64,000 bases of DNA from Propionispira raffinosivorans DSM 20765 (GTDB lineage Bacteria; Bacillota; Negativicutes; Selenomonadales; Selenomonadaceae), in NCBI RefSeq assembly GCF_000381065.1, contig NZ_KB905840.1, positions 124,001-188,000 of the forward strand, given 5' to 3'. The position numbers and the translations under genes are program-made. Below, in pieces: positions 1-11,098 of the stretch (its first letter is position 1; each line of letters starts with the position of its first letter). Under the pieces are notes generated by a model. The model saw only the letters and a program-made list of their open reading frames with translations, searched no databases and was not told the DNA's origin.

Positions 1-1
1 G

Positions 2-2545
2 ACAAATTTGCTCGCAGGGTCTTACAGCTATAAAATTGCAGTCAATGGAAGCTGGAATGAAAACTATGGCTTGAATGGCAATGCTGATGGTTCTAATCTC
101 CAGCTGACCTTAGCTAAACCGCAAGCAGTGACATTTTACTACAATGATACAACACACAAAATAAAAGACAGCAGCAGTTACAAGTTATTGTCGGATCAGG
201 ACTTACCTATAGTCAGCGGCGATTTTGCAAAGATGGTCAAAGGTGATCCTTTGATGCGAGATACAATTCTTGATGGATTTTATATGACAAGTCTTGAGGC
301 AAAAGCCGGAACCTATCATGTGACGATCAGGCAAAAAGGCAAGCAACTGGCAGAGCAGCCTATTATCGTAACGAAAGACAGTAAGCTGTCGCTTTATTTT
401 GATGCAAAAACTGGTAAGCTGCTTGTTGACGATGGTAGTATTCATGAAGATAAACTTTATCATAATACTTGGGAACTTTCGAGTCGGGAGCCATTTGAAG
501 CAATTAAAGCAGGTGATAGTGTGACTTTGGCTATCAGAGGACAAAAAGGCGATATCAAAAAAGCACAGCTCGTTTTATTCAAATCAAGAATTGTAGCCAG
601 CGGCGGCGATGAATACAATATTGACTACAGTGCCGGAACGACGACGGTTTATGATCTAGATTTTGTCGGCAGTCAAAATGATCAAGATATTTGGTCTAAA
701 AAAATTCAAATTAACGATAATGGAGTTTATGGCTATAAATTTATTCTTAATGGAATTAAAGAATATGGTGATGATGCAAAACAGGGACAGACGGGGATGG
801 TTACATTGCGTGATGCAAAACCATTTCAACTGACTGTTTATCGAGCCGATTACAAGACACCAAATTGGGCGAAAGAAGCGGTAACGTACCAGATTTTCCC
901 GGATCGTTTTTTTAATGGCGATCCGAGTAATGACAATGCGAAGACAACTGCCCGAGGCTCTCAGCCGATTCAACACAAAAACTGGAATGAATTACCAACA
1001 AATCATTCGCGAACACCGCAACTTGATGGGGATTCATATGAATGTAATGACTTTTTTGGTGGGGATCTAGTCGGGATTACGAAAAAATTAGACTATTTAC
1101 AAGATCTTGGTATTACCGCAATCTACGTGAATCCAATCATGGAAGCAGCATCAAACCATCGGTACGATACGGTGAATTATGAAAAAATAGATCCCTTTCT
1201 TGGCACACAAAAAGATTTTGATAATCTGATTAAAGAGATGGATAAACGAGGCATGCACTTGATTATGGATGGTGTGTTTAATCATGTCGGGGATGACTCA
1301 ATCTATTTTGATCGCTATGGTAAGTATAAAACGGTGGGTGCCTATGAATACTGGTCAAGAGTTTATGAGTTTATGAATACGAAACATATGAAACAGCCTC
1401 AAGCTGAAGCGGCTGCAAAAAAATCTTTGGTGGCTGCAGGGCAAGTGTTCAGTTCCTACAATTGGCAGAATTGGTTTGATATATCAAATGAAAAAACTAC
1501 CGATGAAATGGGAACGACATATAAATATCATTCCTGGCAGGGTTATTCAAATCTTGTTCCGTTCAAAGATTTCCCGCCAGTAGTGAATTCACCTGTGAAA
1601 GATGAACCAAACCAGTTAAACAATATTGATCTTGATAAATATTTTATCGATGATGATAATGCTATCATTACAAGCTGGTTTAAAAAAGGGCTAGCTGGCT
1701 GGCGATTTGATGTGGCCAAAGAAGTTCCTGCGGAATTTTGGGAAGCTGTGAGAACTAAAGTGAAGACACTAAAAACAACACAAGGCGATGAACCATTGCT
1801 GCTTGGCGAAATATGGCAGGATGGATCACAGTTCCTTACTGGGGATCAGTTTGATTCCGTCATGAACTATAAACTCAGCTTTGCCGTAGGAGATCTGTTT
1901 TTGAATAAAGGCGATGCAGCAGCAGCGGATGCTGAACTCAAAACGTTACAGCAAAATTATCCGAAAGAAGCTCTGTATGATTTGATGAACATTGTGGATT
2001 CACATGATGTGGTTCGCGCTATTTTTAAATTTGGCGGCGGCAAGGATAATCTCACACAAGCTTCTTTGAAAGATTTCAATTATGAAGAAGGTAAGGCTAA
2101 ACTTAAGCTGGCAGCAACGTTCCTTATGGGTTATCCGGGAATGCCAACAATTTATTATGGTGATGAAGTCGGTGTATATGGAAGCTCAGATCCTGATTGT
2201 CGTAGAACTTATCCTTGGGGGCATGAAGATCAAGAGTTATTAAGCTATTACAAAAAAATTATCAAAGTCAGGAATGATCACAAAAAGCTCTTTGCGCATG
2301 GTGATGTATTTACCTTAAAAGCAGACGGTGATGTTTATGTTTATGGACGTTCTAATCAAGGTAAAGACGCTATTATAGCCATGAATCGCGGCAATTCCAA
2401 AGAAATTGTTTTGGATGCATCGAACTTTGCGGAAGGGACTCTCTTCAAAGATGCACTGGATGATAACTATACAGTTTCGGTGCAAAATGGCAGGCTGACA
2501 CTTGCACTCGGTACCTTAAAAGCAAGAATGCTGCTAAATGAATAG
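2..2545 (+). CDS. GH13 alpha-amylase/neopullulanase-like glycosidase, 5' end cut by window
   Basis: The reading frame is open to the left window edge, so the true start and any signal peptide lie outside. In order it shows an N-terminal beta-rich part resembling pullulanase starch-binding/X25 modules (AGSYSYKIAVNGSW), a second such region, then a GH13 barrel from about residue 290 (YQIFPDRFFNGDPSND). The four GH13 blocks are visible: DGVFNH near residue 420, GWRFDVAKEV near 563 (nucleophile Asp), GEIWQDG near 598 (acid/base Glu) and VDSHD near 662. It should cleave alpha-1,4 (or 1,6) links in starch or maltodextrin. It is followed 69 bp later by glvA, implying a shared starch/maltose operon. 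Exact specificity cannot be told from sequence. Confidence 0.93.
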   Translation, partial: TNLLAGSYSYKIAVNGSWNENYGLNGNADGSNLQLTLAKPQAVTFYYNDTTHKIKDSSSYKLLSDQDLPIVSGDFAKMVKGDPLMRDTILDGFYMTSLEAKAGTYHVTIRQKGKQLAEQPIIVTKDSKLSLYFDAKTGKLLVDDGSIHEDKLYHNTWELSSREPFEAIKAGDSVTLAIRGQKGDIKKAQLVLFKSRIVASGGDEYNIDYSAGTTTVYDLDFVGSQNDQDIWSKKIQINDNGVYGYKFILNGIKEYGDDAKQGQTGMVTLRDAKPFQLTVYRADYKTPNWAKEAVTYQIFPDRFFNGDPSNDNAKTTARGSQPIQHKNWNELPTNHSRTPQLDGDSYECNDFFGGDLVGITKKLDYLQDLGITAIYVNPIMEAASNHRYDTVNYEKIDPFLGTQKDFDNLIKEMDKRGMHLIMDGVFNHVGDDSIYFDRYGKYKTVGAYEYWSRVYEFMNTKHMKQPQAEAAAKKSLVAAGQVFSSYNWQNWFDISNEKTTDEMGTTYKYHSWQGYSNLVPFKDFPPVVNSPVKDEPNQLNNIDLDKYFIDDDNAIITSWFKKGLAGWRFDVAKEVPAEFWEAVRTKVKTLKTTQGDEPLLLGEIWQDGSQFLTGDQFDSVMNYKLSFAVGDLFLNKGDAAAADAELKTLQQNYPKEALYDLMNIVDSHDVVRAIFKFGGGKDNLTQASLKDFNYEEGKAKLKLAATFLMGYPGMPTIYYGDEVGVYGSSDPDCRRTYPWGHEDQELLSYYKKIIKVRNDHKKLFAHGDVFTLKADGDVYVYGRSNQGKDAIIAMNRGNSKEIVLDASNFAEGTLFKDALDDNYTVSVQNGRLTLALGTLKARMLLNE

Positions 2546-3940
<1,395 letters not shown>

Positions 3941-3943
3941 AAT

Positions 3944-3990
3944 AAGTAAAACAAACTGGATACCAATACGGTACCCAGTTTGTTTTACTT
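3944..3990 (+). terminator. Intrinsic terminator after glvA
   Basis: A long inverted repeat (AAGTAAAACAAACTGG with a matching CCAGTTTGTTTTACTT arm) ends in a T-rich 3' side just after the glvA stop. It closes the amylase-glvA unit. Confidence 0.8.
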
Positions 3991-4064
3991 TGCGATTTAC
4001 CAATGTATAAATGCTTAATTCACCCACACATTCGTCGTTGAAAATTCGCTGACTTTAATCAAGA

Positions 4065-4724
4065 TTAAGGCAGCAGTTTGGAGCAGATATCACGAATAAT
4101 CCGTGCTGTTAAACCCCAGATAATGCCTTCGTTTGTTTGATACGTAAAAATACGCTGACGAAATTGTCCCCAGGGTTTTTGATATTGTGAGGGCAAGCCT
4201 AATTCTTTTGCGGGGAATAAATAGACTTCTTCATGCTGACGATTGATATAGGATGGATGATTTTTTAAGATAACGTTATAGGTAGAAGGTGGATTTTTTT
4301 CAAAAAAGGATATGGGCAGTGTGAAGGCATGATCTACCTCGGCCGGGTTTGATTTTATATCGGCAAGCGTGTAGTCTGCCGTAGCGATAAAGGTATCGAT
4401 CGTTTTTCCCAGTGGGACAACTAGCGTATCGAGCTGACCAATGATAGAAATTTTGTCAGAGCAAAGACCTAGTTCCTCTTCGGTTTCGCGTAAAGCAGTT
4501 TGCCTTAGTGATATGTCTTTTTTGGGGTCGTATTTGCCACCGGGAAAACAAATTTCACCCGCTTGCGAAATAAAGGCACTTCTTTTTTGCAGCAGAAAAT
4601 GGTATTCATTTTCTATCGGCAGTAATAAAACGAGTACAGCGGCAGGCATATATTCATCGATTCCCTGAATACCCGGGACCATTGGCAAGGATTTTTTTAG
4701 ATTTTGCAATTCTTCGTTTTGCAT
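4065..4724 (-). CDS. Nudix hydrolase, CoA-pyrophosphatase-like (NudL/YeaB group)
   Basis: The protein carries the Nudix box as FPGGK followed by LRETEEELGL, and just before it LLQKRSAFISQAGEICFPGG, which matches the UPF0035 signature of coenzyme A pyrophosphatases. The family hydrolyses a nucleoside diphosphate linked to another moiety; CoA is the likely substrate by subfamily, but this is inference. The ATG at 4724 (MQNEELQN) has CCGAGG 9 bases upstream. An in-frame ATG at 4826 would add 34 residues of poor quality and lacks a good ribosome binding site. It lies 137 bp downstream of the MocR-type gene on the same strand. Confidence 0.85.
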   Translation of the reverse strand: MQNEELQNLKKSLPMVPGIQGIDEYMPAAVLVLLLPIENEYHFLLQKRSAFISQAGEICFPGGKYDPKKDISLRQTALRETEEELGLCSDKISIIGQLDTLVVPLGKTIDTFIATADYTLADIKSNPAEVDHAFTLPISFFEKNPPSTYNVILKNHPSYINRQHEEVYLFPAKELGLPSQYQKPWGQFRQRIFTYQTNEGIIWGLTARIIRDICSKLLP

Positions 4725-4860
4725 AAAGAGTACCTCGGTTTCAATTTGGTTTGGCTTATCGTATATTTTTATGAATAGTATAGCATATTTTACGATCAGT
4801 GTATTTATTGATTGCAAGGTAAACATGGTTCGGCTTTTTGAAATAATTTACAAGTGCGAC

Positions 4861-6369
4861 TCAAATCAAAGGGAGTCCTGCTGCAGGGCAGGGGGGGATT
4901 TTATTTGTCGATAAGGTCATAAGTAATTGACCGATACGACGTATGCCTTCTTTAAGAAGTTCTTCATTGTGTGTTGCAAAACAGAGTCGGATCTCATTAC
5001 TGTGCGTGCCGTTCGTGTAAAAGGCAATACCGGGAACAAAAGCAACTCTGCTGACAGCGGCACGGTGCATGAGTTCAGTGACCGATAGCGGATGTTTTAT
5101 TTTACACCAAATGTAAAAGCCGCCAGCTGGTACGGAAAAATCAATCGTTTCCTTACAATAACGTCGGAGTGCATGAACCATTGCATCCCGACGTTTTTTA
5201 TATTCACTGCGAACTTTGGTCAGATGATCGGCAAGAATATTTTCTTCGATACAGACCAAAAGGATGAATTGTGCTAGGTTATTGCTGTGCAGGTCAACAT
5301 GCTGTTTTTCTTGGGCTAAGCGATTTATTACTGGTTGTGCTGCTGTTACCCAGCCAGTTCGGAGTCCTGGCAGCAGTGTTTTTGAAAACGTACCGATATA
5401 GATGACACCGCCATAGGTATCAAGACTTTTTAAAGAAGGTGGTGCTGGTTTTTCATAATATAATAAACTATAGGGGTCATCTTCGATGATGACTAAGCGA
5501 TAGCGTGCGGCAAGTTCAATTAAAGCCTGCCGGTCATCTAATGACATCACACGACCAGTTGGATTTTGAAAAGTCGGAATCGTATACATTAATTTGGGAC
5601 GATAACGGATCAAGTAATCTTCCAAAAGTTCCAGATCTAAATGGTCAGAATCTGGTAATGTTAAGATGCGGGCACCTGCGGCTTCTAAAGCTTGAATGGC
5701 ACCTAAATAAGTTGGTGATTCGACGATGACGTAGTCCTGCTGTTCAATAAAAGCCTTTACAGTCAAATAAAGACCTTGCTGTGAGCCGGATACAATGAGG
5801 ATTTGATCTGGTGTTGCCTGACTGCCAAATTGTGACTGCCATTTTGCTATGGATTGCCGTAAGGGAAAATAACCTTCTGTGGCTATATAGCCGTAGTCCG
5901 TGTGAGTGAAAGTATCTTTTCTTTTCGTGAAAGCCAATTCAATCAGGTCAAGCGGGTAAAAGCTTGGATCGGGCATACCAGCCGCCAGCGAAATGGTTTC
6001 CTCGGCGGTTGGCGCTGCAATTAATGTTCGTAAGAGTGAAGCCATTGGTGATTTATATTGAGGAGAAAACAATTGCTCCCAGGCCATAGAACCATCAACA
6101 GTTGGTTTTGTACTATCGTTCACATAGGTGCCACTGCCCATTTTTGACTGGATAAGACCACGTTCTTCCAACAAACGGTAGGAACTGAGTGTAGTTGTAC
6201 GGCTCACCTTTAACATTTTTGCCAGTTCTCGTTCAGGCGGTAATTTCGTACCTCGCGGCAATGTAGAATCTTTGATTTTAGCAGCTAAACAATTTGCTAA
6301 TTGTACATAGAGCGGTGCATCATGTGAAGCAGAAATATGAAGACCAATTATTATTTTAGTAATATCCAT
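4861..6369 (-). CDS. MocR-type regulator: GntR winged helix fused to class I aminotransferase fold
   Basis: 502 residues, the usual MocR size. Residues about 18-85 form a GntR helix-turn-helix (LYVQLANCLAAKIKDS, LPPERELAKMLKVSRTTT, GLIQSKMGSGTYV). From about 115 on it is a fold-type I PLP domain with SGSQQGLYL, IPTFQNPTGRVMS and the Schiff-base lysine in GTFSKTLLPGLRTGW. MocR proteins sense PLP or an amino compound and control the gene next to them; here that is the divergent aminotransferase at 6553. The 183-bp gap contains a candidate operator. Ligand and target are inferred from the arrangement only. Confidence 0.9.
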   Translation of the reverse strand: MDITKIIIGLHISASHDAPLYVQLANCLAAKIKDSTLPRGTKLPPERELAKMLKVSRTTTLSSYRLLEERGLIQSKMGSGTYVNDSTKPTVDGSMAWEQLFSPQYKSPMASLLRTLIAAPTAEETISLAAGMPDPSFYPLDLIELAFTKRKDTFTHTDYGYIATEGYFPLRQSIAKWQSQFGSQATPDQILIVSGSQQGLYLTVKAFIEQQDYVIVESPTYLGAIQALEAAGARILTLPDSDHLDLELLEDYLIRYRPKLMYTIPTFQNPTGRVMSLDDRQALIELAARYRLVIIEDDPYSLLYYEKPAPPSLKSLDTYGGVIYIGTFSKTLLPGLRTGWVTAAQPVINRLAQEKQHVDLHSNNLAQFILLVCIEENILADHLTKVRSEYKKRRDAMVHALRRYCKETIDFSVPAGGFYIWCKIKHPLSVTELMHRAAVSRVAFVPGIAFYTNGTHSNEIRLCFATHNEELLKEGIRRIGQLLMTLSTNKIPPCPAAGLPLI

Positions 6370-6446
6370 TGTGCATAAAACCCCATTTTTATTTAAAATT
6401 ATCCGAATTGGTACTTTATTTATATTATATTGGATATTTACGAAGA

Positions 6447-6465
6447 ATACTATCTTTGTTAGTAT
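6447..6465. promoter_or_regulatory. Small inverted repeat between MocR gene and aminotransferase
   Basis: ATACTA and TAGTAT arms separated by 7 bases lie in the divergent intergenic region 6370-6552. The position suits an operator of the MocR regulator. The arms are short, so chance is possible. Confidence 0.35.
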
Positions 6466-6552
6466 AAATAAAATAAAAAAACTTCTGTGGGAATTTATTG
6501 ATAGCCGAAAAACGGTTCGTATGGAAACAAGATGATAAGGAGTGGAAAAGTT

Positions 6553-7764
6553 ATGACGGTTACCTTTGCCAGAAGAATGGATGGGCTCAAAGCATCCGAA
6601 ATACGTGAAATATTAAAACTTACTCAACAAAAAGATATGATATCTTTTGCTGGAGGGCTACCAGCGCCAGAATCTTTTCCAGTTGAAGCAATGCAAAAAG
6701 TTGCTCAGAAAGTTTTAGAACAACAGGGCAGTCAAGCGCTTCAATATTCGACTACAGAGGGCTATGAACCGTTGCGGGAAAAAATCGCTGAGCGAATGAA
6801 TCGTAAATTTGCGACAAACGTTCAGGCGAACAATGTTTTAATCACTTGTGGTTCACAGCAGGCCTTGGATTTTTCAGGAAAATTGTTTTTGAACGAAGGC
6901 GACATTGTATTATGCGAAAGTCCAACCTATTTGGCGGCAATTAGCGCCTTGAAAGCTTATCAACCGCGCTTTATTGCGATACCAACCGATGCGCAGGGAA
7001 TGGTGCTGGCCGAACTCGAGAAAACATTAGCTTCACAGAAAAATGTGAAATTGATTTATGTAATACCGGATTTTCAAAATCCAACAGGCAATTCATGGCC
7101 TTTAGAAAGGCGCCGCGGTTTTATGGAAATTATCAATCGATATCATATTCCGGTGATTGAAGATAACCCATATGGTGAATTGCGTTTTGAAAACAAAATT
7201 ATTCCAGCTTTAAAGTCAATGGATACGAATGGTTTGGTTATTTTTACCAGCACTTTTTCCAAAACATTTTGTCCGGGACTACGTATCGGTTGGATTGCTG
7301 CCGAAGAAAAATTCATTGAAAAATATGTATTGATTAAACAAGGTGCAGATTTATGCACTTCAATCCGCAGTCAAATGGAAATTGCAACATATATGGACGA
7401 TTATGATTTTGAAGGAAATGTGGAAAAATTAATTCAATTGTATCGAGTCCGGCGCGATGTTATGATTGAAATGTTAGAAAAAAATCTCCCTCAAAATGTG
7501 ACATTCACGCACCCACAAGGGGGACTGTTCCTTTGGGTGCAGCTGCCAGAAGATATAGATGCCAGCGAATTGTTGCAAGATTGTTTAAAAAAGAAAGTTG
7601 CTTTTATACCAGGCGAGTCTTTTTTCCCTAATGGTGGTGGGAAAAATACATTTCGGCTCAATTATTCCAATATGGCTGAGCTGAATATTCGTGAGGGGAT
7701 AAAACGGCTGGTACAGGCTATTATTGAATATCAAACTGACTCGAAAAAAAGAGTTGTTGGATAA
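6553..7764 (+). CDS. PLP-dependent aminotransferase class I/II (2-aminoadipate/LysN-like)
   Basis: A fold-type I aminotransferase of 403 residues with FAGGLPAPESFP near the N-terminus, ITCGSQQALD, IPDFQNPTG and the PLP lysine at residue 237 in STFSKTFCPGLRIGW. This group (KAT II/LysN/aromatic aminotransferases) transaminates 2-aminoadipate, branched-chain or aromatic amino acids; substrate is not determinable here. The start is the ATG at 6553, preceded by AAGGAGTGG at about 10 bases; an ATG at 6532 has no ribosome binding site. It is divergent from the MocR gene and is followed 44 bp later by an amino-acid racemase, suggesting a small amino-acid operon. Confidence 0.9.
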   Translation: MTVTFARRMDGLKASEIREILKLTQQKDMISFAGGLPAPESFPVEAMQKVAQKVLEQQGSQALQYSTTEGYEPLREKIAERMNRKFATNVQANNVLITCGSQQALDFSGKLFLNEGDIVLCESPTYLAAISALKAYQPRFIAIPTDAQGMVLAELEKTLASQKNVKLIYVIPDFQNPTGNSWPLERRRGFMEIINRYHIPVIEDNPYGELRFENKIIPALKSMDTNGLVIFTSTFSKTFCPGLRIGWIAAEEKFIEKYVLIKQGADLCTSIRSQMEIATYMDDYDFEGNVEKLIQLYRVRRDVMIEMLEKNLPQNVTFTHPQGGLFLWVQLPEDIDASELLQDCLKKKVAFIPGESFFPNGGGKNTFRLNYSNMAELNIREGIKRLVQAIIEYQTDSKKRVVG

Positions 7765-7808
7765 AATGATTATATTTGAAATTTCAATAAAATGAAGGGG
7801 CGATACCT

Positions 7809-8507
7809 TTGAAAACAATTGGTTTAATAGGTGGTATGAGCTGGGAATCTTCGGTAGATTATTATAAAATAATCAATGAGACGGTCAAAGCTAAACTGGG
7901 GGGACTTCATTCAGCAAAGTGTATTTTATATTCGTTTGAATTTGATCAAATCGAATCGCTGCAGCATCAAGAAAATTGGCAGGAACTTACGAATATTATG
8001 GTCGATGCAGCAGAAAAACTAAAAAAAAGCGGTGCCGATTTTATTGTGATTTGCACCAATACGATGCATAAAATGGCAGGAGATATTGAAAAACGTGCCG
8101 GTATTAAAGTTCTCCATATTGCGGAGGTAACAGCTCAGCAAATTGTTGCTCAAAAAATGAAAAAAGTGGCACTGCTGGGTACGAAATTTACGATGGAGCA
8201 GGATTTTTATAAAAAAATATTAACGGAAGATTACCATATTGAAATTATGATCCCGAATGAACAGGAACGGAATATTATTCATTCTGTTATTTATAATGAA
8301 CTTTGTCAGGGTATTATAAAGGCGTCCTCTAGAGAAGAATACCAGAAAATTATCAATCGTCTAATAGCAAGTGGGGCGGAAGGTATTGTTTTAGGCTGTA
8401 CGGAAATCCCTTCATTGATTCAAGAAAAAGACTGTAAGGTGCCGCTGTTTAACACAACAAACATCCATGCTGTAGCTGCTGTTGAATTTGCATTAGGGGA
8501 AAAATAA
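7809..8507 (+). CDS. Aspartate/glutamate racemase family protein
   Basis: 232 residues beginning KTIGLIGGMSWESS, the hallmark of the aspartate/glutamate (YgeA-like) racemases. The two catalytic cysteines are visible: Cys82 in CTNTMHKM and Cys197 in LGCTEIPSL. Such enzymes racemise an amino acid without PLP through a two-thiol mechanism. The start is TTG at 7809 with GAAGGGG upstream; no ATG is better placed. It sits directly after the aminotransferase and both probably act on the same amino-acid pool. Confidence 0.92.
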   Translation: MKTIGLIGGMSWESSVDYYKIINETVKAKLGGLHSAKCILYSFEFDQIESLQHQENWQELTNIMVDAAEKLKKSGADFIVICTNTMHKMAGDIEKRAGIKVLHIAEVTAQQIVAQKMKKVALLGTKFTMEQDFYKKILTEDYHIEIMIPNEQERNIIHSVIYNELCQGIIKASSREEYQKIINRLIASGAEGIVLGCTEIPSLIQEKDCKVPLFNTTNIHAVAAVEFALGEK

Positions 8508-8523
8508 AAAATAAAAATTTGCC

Positions 8524-8570
8524 AATAAAACGCAAGATTATATCATCAAGGTATAGTCTTGCGTTTTATT
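8524..8570 (+). terminator. Intrinsic terminator after racemase
   Basis: AATAAAACGCAAGA pairs with TCTTGCGTTTTATT around a short loop; the 3' arm is T-rich. It ends the aminotransferase-racemase unit. Confidence 0.8.
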
Positions 8571-8659
8571 TGACAAGTTAGTTGTATAGGAATAATATTA
8601 ATTGCAAAGTCTGAGTAAATCATGAAAGTTGATTTTTTATAGAGACTGGAGGGATAAAT

Positions 8660-9322
8660 ATGGAAACAGAAACAGCGAAAAAAGCAGCTTGCTCTGGAGA
8701 CACCGCAACGATTGAAATAGATTCTTTTGCTGGCCTTGAGCGAGAGAATTTAACAATTATAAAATTGTTTTTAACGTGGCTTAAAATAGGGTTTACTTCA
8801 TTTGGGGGTGGTGCGATTACGCAATACCTGATTCAGGAGAATTTTATTTATAAGCATAAATGGATTACGGCTGAATCGTATGCGAATATTATTGGTATGT
8901 GCCAAATTACACCGGGGATCAATATAATCGCTTATACTATACTTATTGGCAAGCAACTGGCTGGTTGGCCGGGCATTCTTGTTTCAGTACTAGGACTTAT
9001 TTTGCCAAGTGCCGCTATTACCGTTGGTATCTCGGCTATTTATGTGAGTCTCAGTCAATTCCATCGGGTACAATCGGCGTTACATACGGTATTTGCGGCA
9101 ATTTTTGGTATTTCGCTGGCAACAAATTGGCGCAACATCAGACCGATTTTACGGAATAATCGCCAACAAGGTCTTTTGGTGTTCAGCGTGTCTTTGGTGA
9201 TTTTGATTGGCAGCGGTTTAATTTATGTATTCTTCAATCCATCGGTCATCGTTTTATATCTTTTAGGTGGATTAAGTGGTTCTTTTATTTATTGGTATGC
9301 TGCCAGAAAAAAGGTGAATTGA
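8660..9322 (+). CDS. Chromate transporter, N-terminal-half subunit (CHR family)
   Basis: 220 residues with a polar start and then hydrophobic membrane segments. The CHR signatures are KIGFTSFGGGAITQYL and CQITPGIN, as in short-chain CHR proteins that occur as a pair. The family exports or takes up chromate and related oxyanions; many short members have never been tested. GGAGGG precedes the ATG. The partner gene starts 3 bases after the stop, so the two are co-translated. Confidence 0.9.
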   Translation: METETAKKAACSGDTATIEIDSFAGLERENLTIIKLFLTWLKIGFTSFGGGAITQYLIQENFIYKHKWITAESYANIIGMCQITPGINIIAYTILIGKQLAGWPGILVSVLGLILPSAAITVGISAIYVSLSQFHRVQSALHTVFAAIFGISLATNWRNIRPILRNNRQQGLLVFSVSLVILIGSGLIYVFFNPSVIVLYLLGGLSGSFIYWYAARKKVN

Positions 9323-9325
9323 TAG

Positions 9326-9832
9326 ATGAATTGGGTTTTGTTTTTTTGGGTTGTTTTTAAAGCAATTTTGTTTTCAACAGGCGGATTTGGTCCGTTACCG
9401 AGTTTACATACGGATTTTTTAGCAAATGGCTGGGCGACGGAAACGCAGTTTGCGGAAGCTTTGTCAATTGGGCAGATAACACCGGGGCCCAATGGTCTTT
9501 GGGTGGTTAGCTTATGCTATTTAGTAGCAGGAATTCCGGGAGCAGTCTTATCTTGTATTGCTTTGCTCGTACCGCCGCTGTTTGTTTTGTTTGTTCAGCA
9601 GTGCTACAATCGGATTGCACATCTTCCGGCAACACAAGGTTTATTGGATGGCGTGGTGCTCGTTATCGCCAGCTTTAGTATAATTGTTCTTATGGGAATG
9701 TTTCAAAGCAGTGGGTTGGATGCTTTGACGGTGGTCATTGCAAGTTTGAGTGCAATACTCGCGGTTACTCGCCGAGTATCGATCAATCTTATTTTGCTAT
9801 TTGCCGTTGTGATCGGTGCCGTCATGGGATGA
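9326..9832 (+). CDS. Chromate transporter, C-terminal-half subunit (CHR family)
   Basis: 168 residues with about five membrane segments and the CHR motifs TGGFGPLPSL and IGQITPGPNG. It is the second member of a split CHR pair; the two halves together equal one long-chain ChrA. Ribosome binding comes from AAAGGTG within the end of the preceding gene. The real substrate oxyanion is unknown. Confidence 0.9.
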   Translation: MNWVLFFWVVFKAILFSTGGFGPLPSLHTDFLANGWATETQFAEALSIGQITPGPNGLWVVSLCYLVAGIPGAVLSCIALLVPPLFVLFVQQCYNRIAHLPATQGLLDGVVLVIASFSIIVLMGMFQSSGLDALTVVIASLSAILAVTRRVSINLILLFAVVIGAVMG

Positions 9833-9969
9833 CCGCCAGCGGAAAAACGAGTTTGTGTCAACATTGCGCAAAGGATTGATTTGTTTATAGTATGCCAGAG
9901 TATTATAATGGAAGTATAGCAAATTACAGGTGCTAAGTTTCTTTAGAAGTAAGAGAGGATGTAAAGCAT

Positions 9970-10512
9970 ATGGTGATTTTATATTTAGCGGATGGTTTTG
10001 AAGAAGTCGAAGCAATCAGTGTAATTGATGTTTTACGAAGAGCCGATATTGAGCTTCAGACTGTTTCAATCATGGGAAAAAAAGAAGTAGTGGGAGCACA
10101 TGGCATTTGTGTTTTGGCAGATATGATTTACGAGGATGTAGATCATACTAAAGTGTCTATGATTATTTTGCCTGGTGGCGGACAGGGAACGAAAAATCTC
10201 GATCAGCATGGCGGGGTCAATGTACAACTTTTGAAAGCGGCGGAACAGGATAAATATATCGCAGCTGTTTGTGCAGCCCCAACAATTTTAGGTCGCTTGG
10301 GGCTTTTGAAAGGGAAAAAAGCAACCTGCTATCCTGGTAATGAAAAATATTTAATTGGTGCGGATGTAAGTGCACTGGGCAAGACCATTGTGGATGGTAA
10401 AATTATTACGTCCCGTGGTGCGGGGACTTCGCTTGATTTTGCCCTTACGATTGTAGCTGTTTTAAAAGGACAGGCACTCGCCGATACGATTCGAAAAGCG
10501 ATAGTTCTCTAA
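9970..10512 (+). CDS. DJ-1/PfpI family protein (YajL/ThiJ-like)
   Basis: 180 residues, typical for DJ-1. It has the conserved acidic residue in DGFEEVEA (Glu14) and the nucleophile elbow Cys101 in AAVCAAPTIL, followed by KKATCYPG. DJ-1-like proteins are linked to oxidative or carbonyl stress and act as glyoxalase/deglycase-type enzymes or chaperones; the exact activity is disputed in the field. GAGGATG lies upstream of the ATG. It stands alone between the chromate pair and the ArsC-like gene. Confidence 0.93.
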   Translation: MVILYLADGFEEVEAISVIDVLRRADIELQTVSIMGKKEVVGAHGICVLADMIYEDVDHTKVSMIILPGGGQGTKNLDQHGGVNVQLLKAAEQDKYIAAVCAAPTILGRLGLLKGKKATCYPGNEKYLIGADVSALGKTIVDGKIITSRGAGTSLDFALTIVAVLKGQALADTIRKAIVL

Positions 10513-10542
10513 ATTTTTCATTCGTAAATAGAATATTAAAAG

Positions 10543-10589
10543 TAAGATAATCCCTGCTAAATTTTTCGGCTTTAGCAGGGATTATCTTA
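10543..10589 (+). terminator. Hairpin after DJ-1 gene
   Basis: An 18-19 bp inverted repeat (TAAGATAATCCCTGCTAA and its complement) lies 30 bases after the stop. It lacks a clean T-tract, so it may be a weak terminator or an mRNA 3' stabiliser. Confidence 0.55.
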
Positions 10590-10650
10590 TGTAAAGAGGA
10601 AATAAAGTAGGCAGAGATAGGCTTGATTAAGCAGAGGAGGGTTTTTCAGC

Positions 10651-11010
10651 ATGGAACAAAATTATTTATTTGTAGAGTATCCAAAATGTGGTACTTGTCA
10701 AAAAGCAAAAAAGTGGCTCGACGACAATAGTTTTAACTATGAAATGAGAGATATAAAAGAGCAGAATCCTACAGCAGAGGAACTGGAAATTTGGTGGCAG
10801 AAAAGTCAACTGCCATTGCGGAAGTTTTTTAACACGAGTGGACTGGTTTACAAATCACTGGAGCTAAAAGACAAATTGCCGACGATGACGGAATCTGAGC
10901 AGCTGACTTTACTCGCAACAAATGGGATGCTGGTTAAACGACCAATTTTGATTGGTGAGGCACAGGTAGTGGTTGGCTTTAAAGAAGCGGATTGGAACAA
11001 ATTAAAGTAA
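10651..11010 (+). CDS. ArsC/Spx-family thioredoxin-fold protein
   Basis: 119 residues with YPKCGTCQKAKKWL near the N-terminus (Cys13 and Cys16) and the ArsC-family C-terminal part KRPILIGEAQVVVGF. It belongs to the YffB/Spx/MgsR branch rather than to classical arsenate reductases. The CxxC pair suggests a redox role. AGAGGAGGG precedes the ATG at good spacing. It is monocistronic as far as can be seen; function beyond the fold is not determinable. Confidence 0.88.
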   Translation: MEQNYLFVEYPKCGTCQKAKKWLDDNSFNYEMRDIKEQNPTAEELEIWWQKSQLPLRKFFNTSGLVYKSLELKDKLPTMTESEQLTLLATNGMLVKRPILIGEAQVVVGFKEADWNKLK

Positions 11011-11053
11011 ACCAATTGAAGTTTATGCTTTACTTTAGTGTCTGAACGTTATA

Positions 11054-11098
11054 CGATTTAAGCGAATAAAAGCGTACGTTTTTAGGAGCGTTAAATCG
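11054..11098 (+). promoter_or_regulatory. Inverted repeat in the leader of the SMR gene
   Basis: CGATTTAA at 11054-11061 is complementary to TTAAATCG at 11091-11098, directly before the GGGAGG ribosome binding site. An inner near-palindrome AAAAGCGTACGTTTTT lies between them. It may be a leader hairpin or an operator. I could not match it to a known guanidine riboswitch class. Confidence 0.4.
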